Notes under the pieces: generated by a model
What the model was told of the DNA's origin: nothing
Database searches by the model: none
The model's input: the letters and a program-made list of their open reading frames with translations, nothing else
In this document: positions 61,567 to 64,000 of the stretch, piece by piece
How positions within the stretch are numbered: position 1 is the stretch's first letter
Layout: every line of letters starts with the position of its first letter
Program-made: the position numbers and the translations under genes
Assembly: GCF_002709775.1 (NCBI RefSeq)
Contig: NZ_PAQR01000058.1
Location: 1 to 64,000 of the forward strand
Length of the DNA: 64,000 nucleotides
Direction of reading: 5' to 3'
Source of the DNA: Thalassospira sp.
GTDB taxonomy: Bacteria; Pseudomonadota; Alphaproteobacteria; Rhodospirillales; Thalassospiraceae

Positions 61567-62598
61567 ATGAAACAGATCACCAAATTGCTTGCCGGTGCTG
61601 CTGTCGCGACCATGGTGTCGTTTGGCGCACACGCACAGGAAGTTACCCTGACCGTCCACCATTTCCTGGGCCCGAAAGCACCGGCCCAGTCGAAGATGAT
61701 TGAACCGTGGGCGCAGAAAATCGAAGAAGAATCAAACGGCCGCATCAAGTTTGAAATCTTCCCGTCCATGTCGCTGGGCGGCAACCCGCCGGAACTGTAT
61801 CGTCAGGTCCGTGATGGCGTGGCCGACATCGTCTGGACCCTGCCGGGTTATACCCCGGGCGTTTTCCCGCACCTTGAAGTGTTTGAGCTGCCGGGTGTTC
61901 ACCTTGGTGATGCACGCGCAACCAACCTTGCAATGTGGGACCTTAAAGACGAATACGCCGAAGACCTTACCGACGTTCACACCCTTGCGGTTCACGTCCA
62001 TGCCGGTCAGGCGATCCATCTGACCGAAAAAGACGTCCGCACCGTTGATGACGTCAAGGGTCTCAAACTGCGTACCCCGACCCGTACTGGTTCCTGGGTG
62101 ATTGAATCCTGGGGTGCAGAACCGGTTGGCATGCCGGTCCCGGCCCTGCCGCAGGCATTGTCGCTTGGCGTGGTTGACGGCGGCATGGTGCCGTTCGAAG
62201 TTGTTCCGCCGCTGAAGCTTGCTGAAATGATTTCCTATTCCGTTGAAGGCGAAGGCGTGAACTCACGCTTTGGCACCTCGACCTTCCTGTTTGCGATGAA
62301 CAAGGATCGTTACGAGAGCCTGCCTGATGACCTGAAAGAAATCATCGACCGTAACTCCGGTCGCGATTTTGCTGCTGAAATCGGCACCATCTGGAATGAT
62401 GTCGAGGAAGTCGGCAAACGCATGATCAACGAAGGCAAAGGCCAGGTTGTTCAGCTGACCGCAGAACAGAAAGCAACCTTTGATGCCCCGGCAGCAACGG
62501 TTGTTGATCGCTGGATCGAAGAGTCCAAATCTGCTGGCTTCGACGGCGCCGCACTGGTTGAAAAAGCCAAAGCCGCCGTCCAGGCCCATACCGAGTAA
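61567..62598 (+). CDS. TRAP transporter solute-binding protein, probably for an aromatic acid
   Basis: A 343-residue periplasmic protein with a Sec signal (cleavage after AHA near residue 23) and the DctP pattern GLKLRTPTRTGSWVIESWGAEPVGMPVPALPQALSLGVVDGGMVPFE. The arginine in KLRTPT normally binds the ligand carboxylate. An AAAGGAGG site precedes the ATG. Location after pcaQ and the PcaQ-like promoter sites suggest uptake of protocatechuate or a related benzoate; that ligand is inferred. Confidence 0.9.
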   Translation: MKQITKLLAGAAVATMVSFGAHAQEVTLTVHHFLGPKAPAQSKMIEPWAQKIEEESNGRIKFEIFPSMSLGGNPPELYRQVRDGVADIVWTLPGYTPGVFPHLEVFELPGVHLGDARATNLAMWDLKDEYAEDLTDVHTLAVHVHAGQAIHLTEKDVRTVDDVKGLKLRTPTRTGSWVIESWGAEPVGMPVPALPQALSLGVVDGGMVPFEVVPPLKLAEMISYSVEGEGVNSRFGTSTFLFAMNKDRYESLPDDLKEIIDRNSGRDFAAEIGTIWNDVEEVGKRMINEGKGQVVQLTAEQKATFDAPAATVVDRWIEESKSAGFDGAALVEKAKAAVQAHTE

Positions 62599-62625
62599 CA
62601 TCCGAACGTTGCTGGTAAATCTTGT

Positions 62626-62656
62626 AGGGTCACGTATCATATTGATGCGTGACCCT
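62626..62656 (+). other. Hairpin between the TRAP binding-protein and small-permease genes
   Basis: AGGGTCACG / CGTGACCCT is a perfect 9-bp stem that continues through a T-G pair and ATCA/TGAT to a three-base loop, 14 pairs in all, then GTTTT. It starts 28 bases after the stop and may act as a partial terminator that lowers permease expression. Confidence 0.7.
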
Positions 62657-62681
62657 GTTTTCCCGCGAGAATGTTAGAGAT

Positions 62682-63179
62682 ATGAAAAACGTGCTCTACA
62701 AGGCCGCTTCGTGGCTTGCCGTTGCTGGTGGCATGCTTGCTTTGCTGATCGCGATTGTGACGATTGTCAACGTCACCGCCTTTGGTCTGGACAAGCTCGC
62801 CCGACTGTTCGATGCCAACGTCCCTGCCATCATTGGTTATGAGGACTTTGTCAGCATGATCGTCAGTTCGGCCGCCCTGATGTTTTTCCCTTATTGTCAG
62901 GCACATCGCGGTCATGTCGCGGTTGATGTCTTCATCAAAATGTTTCCTGCCTGGTTCTCGCGCGTTGTTGATGCGATTTCCGGCATATTGATGACCTGTC
63001 TGGCGCTGTTCCTTGGTTACATGATGGTCAATGGCCTGATCGAGGTTCGTAGCGACAACACCCTTTCCGCAATTCTGGGCTGGCCGATCTGGCCGTTCTA
63101 TGTGCCGGGCATCATTTCGATGTTCCTGTGGGCCGCAATTGCCGGAAACCAGATTTTCGAGAGAGAGGCCGATGTCTGA
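62682..63179 (+). CDS. TRAP transporter small permease (DctQ type)
   Basis: A 165-residue membrane protein with four hydrophobic segments (about 8-30, 48-66, 85-110 and 125-150) and the DctQ core VPAIIGYEDFVSMIVSSAALMFFPYCQAHRGHVAVDVF. I start at the ATG at 62682; an upstream in-frame ATG at 62649 would lie within the hairpin. Its stop overlaps the next start by eight bases. Confidence 0.88.
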   Translation: MKNVLYKAASWLAVAGGMLALLIAIVTIVNVTAFGLDKLARLFDANVPAIIGYEDFVSMIVSSAALMFFPYCQAHRGHVAVDVFIKMFPAWFSRVVDAISGILMTCLALFLGYMMVNGLIEVRSDNTLSAILGWPIWPFYVPGIISMFLWAAIAGNQIFEREADV

Positions 63180-64000
63180 ACGTGAATTGATCGGCCTTGG
63201 TGGCCTTGCCGTTCTCTTTTTCATTTTGGCACTTCGCGTTCCGGTCGGCCTAGCCATGGTCGGTGTCGGGATTGGCGGCAACTATGTGCTGAGCCTGTTT
63301 TTCCCGTTCATGCGCTTTGACCCTTACCTGCAGCAGTTCAAATCCCTGCTGTACGGGATTGTGTCGAACTATGAACTTTCGGTCGTGCCGCTGTTTGTTC
63401 TGATGGGCTATCTCGCAAGCCAGGCCAACCTGTCACGCGATCTGTTTCAGGGTGTCAATGCGATGCTGGGCCGCTTCCGTGGTGGTGTTGCCATGGCCGC
63501 CATCGGGGCCTGTGCGGGCTTTGGCGCAGTGTGCGGATCGTCGCTTGCGACCGCATCGACCATGGGTAAGGTCGCCCTACCAGAACTCGATCGTTTGAAG
63601 TACTCACCGCGTCTGGCCACCGGTACGCTGGCGGCTGGCGGAACGCTGGGTATCCTGATCCCGCCATCGGTCGCGCTTGTGATCTATGCAGTGACGGTTG
63701 AAGCCTCCATCATTCAGATGTTCCAGGCGGCCATCATTCCGGGGCTGATTGCCGTTCTGTTCTTTATGGCGGTAATTGCCATTCAGGTCCGCCTGAACCC
63801 GTCACTGGCCCCGAAACCTGAACCGATGCCCGCCGCCGAGCGCAAGGAAGCCTTGCTGCGCCTGATCCCGGTGATGGTGATCTTTGGTTCGATCATTCTG
63901 GGTCTTGGTGCCGGTCTGTTTACCCCGACGCCTGCGGCCGGTGTGGGTGTGTTCGCCATTCTGGTTTACGGCGCCTATATGCGCTGGAAAGGCAAAGGCG
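63172..64000 (+). CDS. TRAP transporter large permease (DctM type), cut by window edge
   Basis: The first 276 codons of a DctM-type permease. Visible family blocks are FILALRVPVGLAMVGVG, PLFVLMGYLASQANLSRDLFQGV, and GACAGFGAVCGSSLATASTMGKVALPEL, then GTLGILIPPSVALVIYAV. The ATG at 63172 overlaps the end of dctQ, with GAGAGAGG upstream. The remaining 150 or so residues lie beyond the window. It completes the PcaQ-linked importer. Confidence 0.92.
   Translation, partial: MSERELIGLGGLAVLFFILALRVPVGLAMVGVGIGGNYVLSLFFPFMRFDPYLQQFKSLLYGIVSNYELSVVPLFVLMGYLASQANLSRDLFQGVNAMLGRFRGGVAMAAIGACAGFGAVCGSSLATASTMGKVALPELDRLKYSPRLATGTLAAGGTLGILIPPSVALVIYAVTVEASIIQMFQAAIIPGLIAVLFFMAVIAIQVRLNPSLAPKPEPMPAAERKEALLRLIPVMVIFGSIILGLGAGLFTPTPAAGVGVFAILVYGAYMRWKGKG

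Noticed and set aside
1-64000. Mobile elements, CRISPR arrays, phage genes
   Set aside because: No transposase or integrase reading frames, no regularly spaced direct repeats and no long terminal inverted repeats were found.

Overview
The window looks like chromosome of a metabolically versatile, probably marine alphaproteobacterium. Gene families and layout (betIBA divergent from choXWV, a PcaQ-type LysR divergent from pcaDCHG, many ABC and TRAP uptake systems, moderately high GC) resemble Thalassospira or a related Rhodospirillales genus. That assignment is inference from gene content, because there is no rRNA in the window. I see no insertion sequence, prophage, CRISPR array, tRNA or rRNA. 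Genes are dense and mostly in tight operons.

Region 1 (1-9.7 kb) is polyamine catabolism: an aldehyde dehydrogenase cut by the window edge, a PuuR-like repressor and a gamma-glutamylputrescine synthetase on the minus strand. Divergent from them are a putrescine-type class III aminotransferase, a PuuB-like FAD oxidase, a group III truncated haemoglobin and a membrane-anchored isochorismatase-fold hydrolase. A second PuuB-like oxidase faces them. A single-chain iron-sulfur L-serine dehydratase follows (9.9-11.5 kb).

Region 2 (11.6-19 kb) makes and imports compatible solutes: betIBA (choline to glycine betaine) and the divergent choline ABC importer choXWV. An orphan moaD follows.

Region 3 (19.4-31.1 kb) is a LysR gene and a divergent ten-gene run: a four-part polyamine-type ABC importer, a class III aminotransferase, a beta-keto acid cleavage enzyme (BKACE), an acetylpolyamine-amidohydrolase-like deacetylase, a DAO-type FAD oxidase, an M20 deacylase and a RidA protein. 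The set reads as one catabolic pathway for an acylated polyamine or beta-amino acid, and I do not recognise it as a described one.

Region 4 (31.1-41.6 kb) holds an alpha/beta-hydrolase-OsmC fusion, a GNAT, a thioesterase/ornithine-cyclodeaminase pair, a formamidase-like hydrolase, an M81 peptidase and a TRAP transporter. An RpiR regulator is divergent from the transporter. The AT-rich gap between them carries palindromic operators and a decayed DsrE-like fragment.

Region 5 (41.6-53.2 kb) is tamA-tamB, then a convergent pair of fusion proteins: GNAT plus RimK-type ATP-grasp ligase, and GNAT plus C39-like cysteine peptidase. Their two GNAT domains are visibly homologous. This make-and-cut amide-bond pair is the best candidate for an under-described system here. 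A sulfurtransferase-like protein, a small membrane protein and a GNAT follow.

Region 6 (53.2-64 kb) is the protocatechuate branch of the beta-ketoadipate pathway: pcaB, pcaIJF and pcaDCHG with divergent pcaQ. A TRAP transporter follows, runs off the window and shares PcaQ-like sites with the pcaD promoter. All four solute-binding-protein genes in the window are followed within about 30 bases by a strong hairpin.
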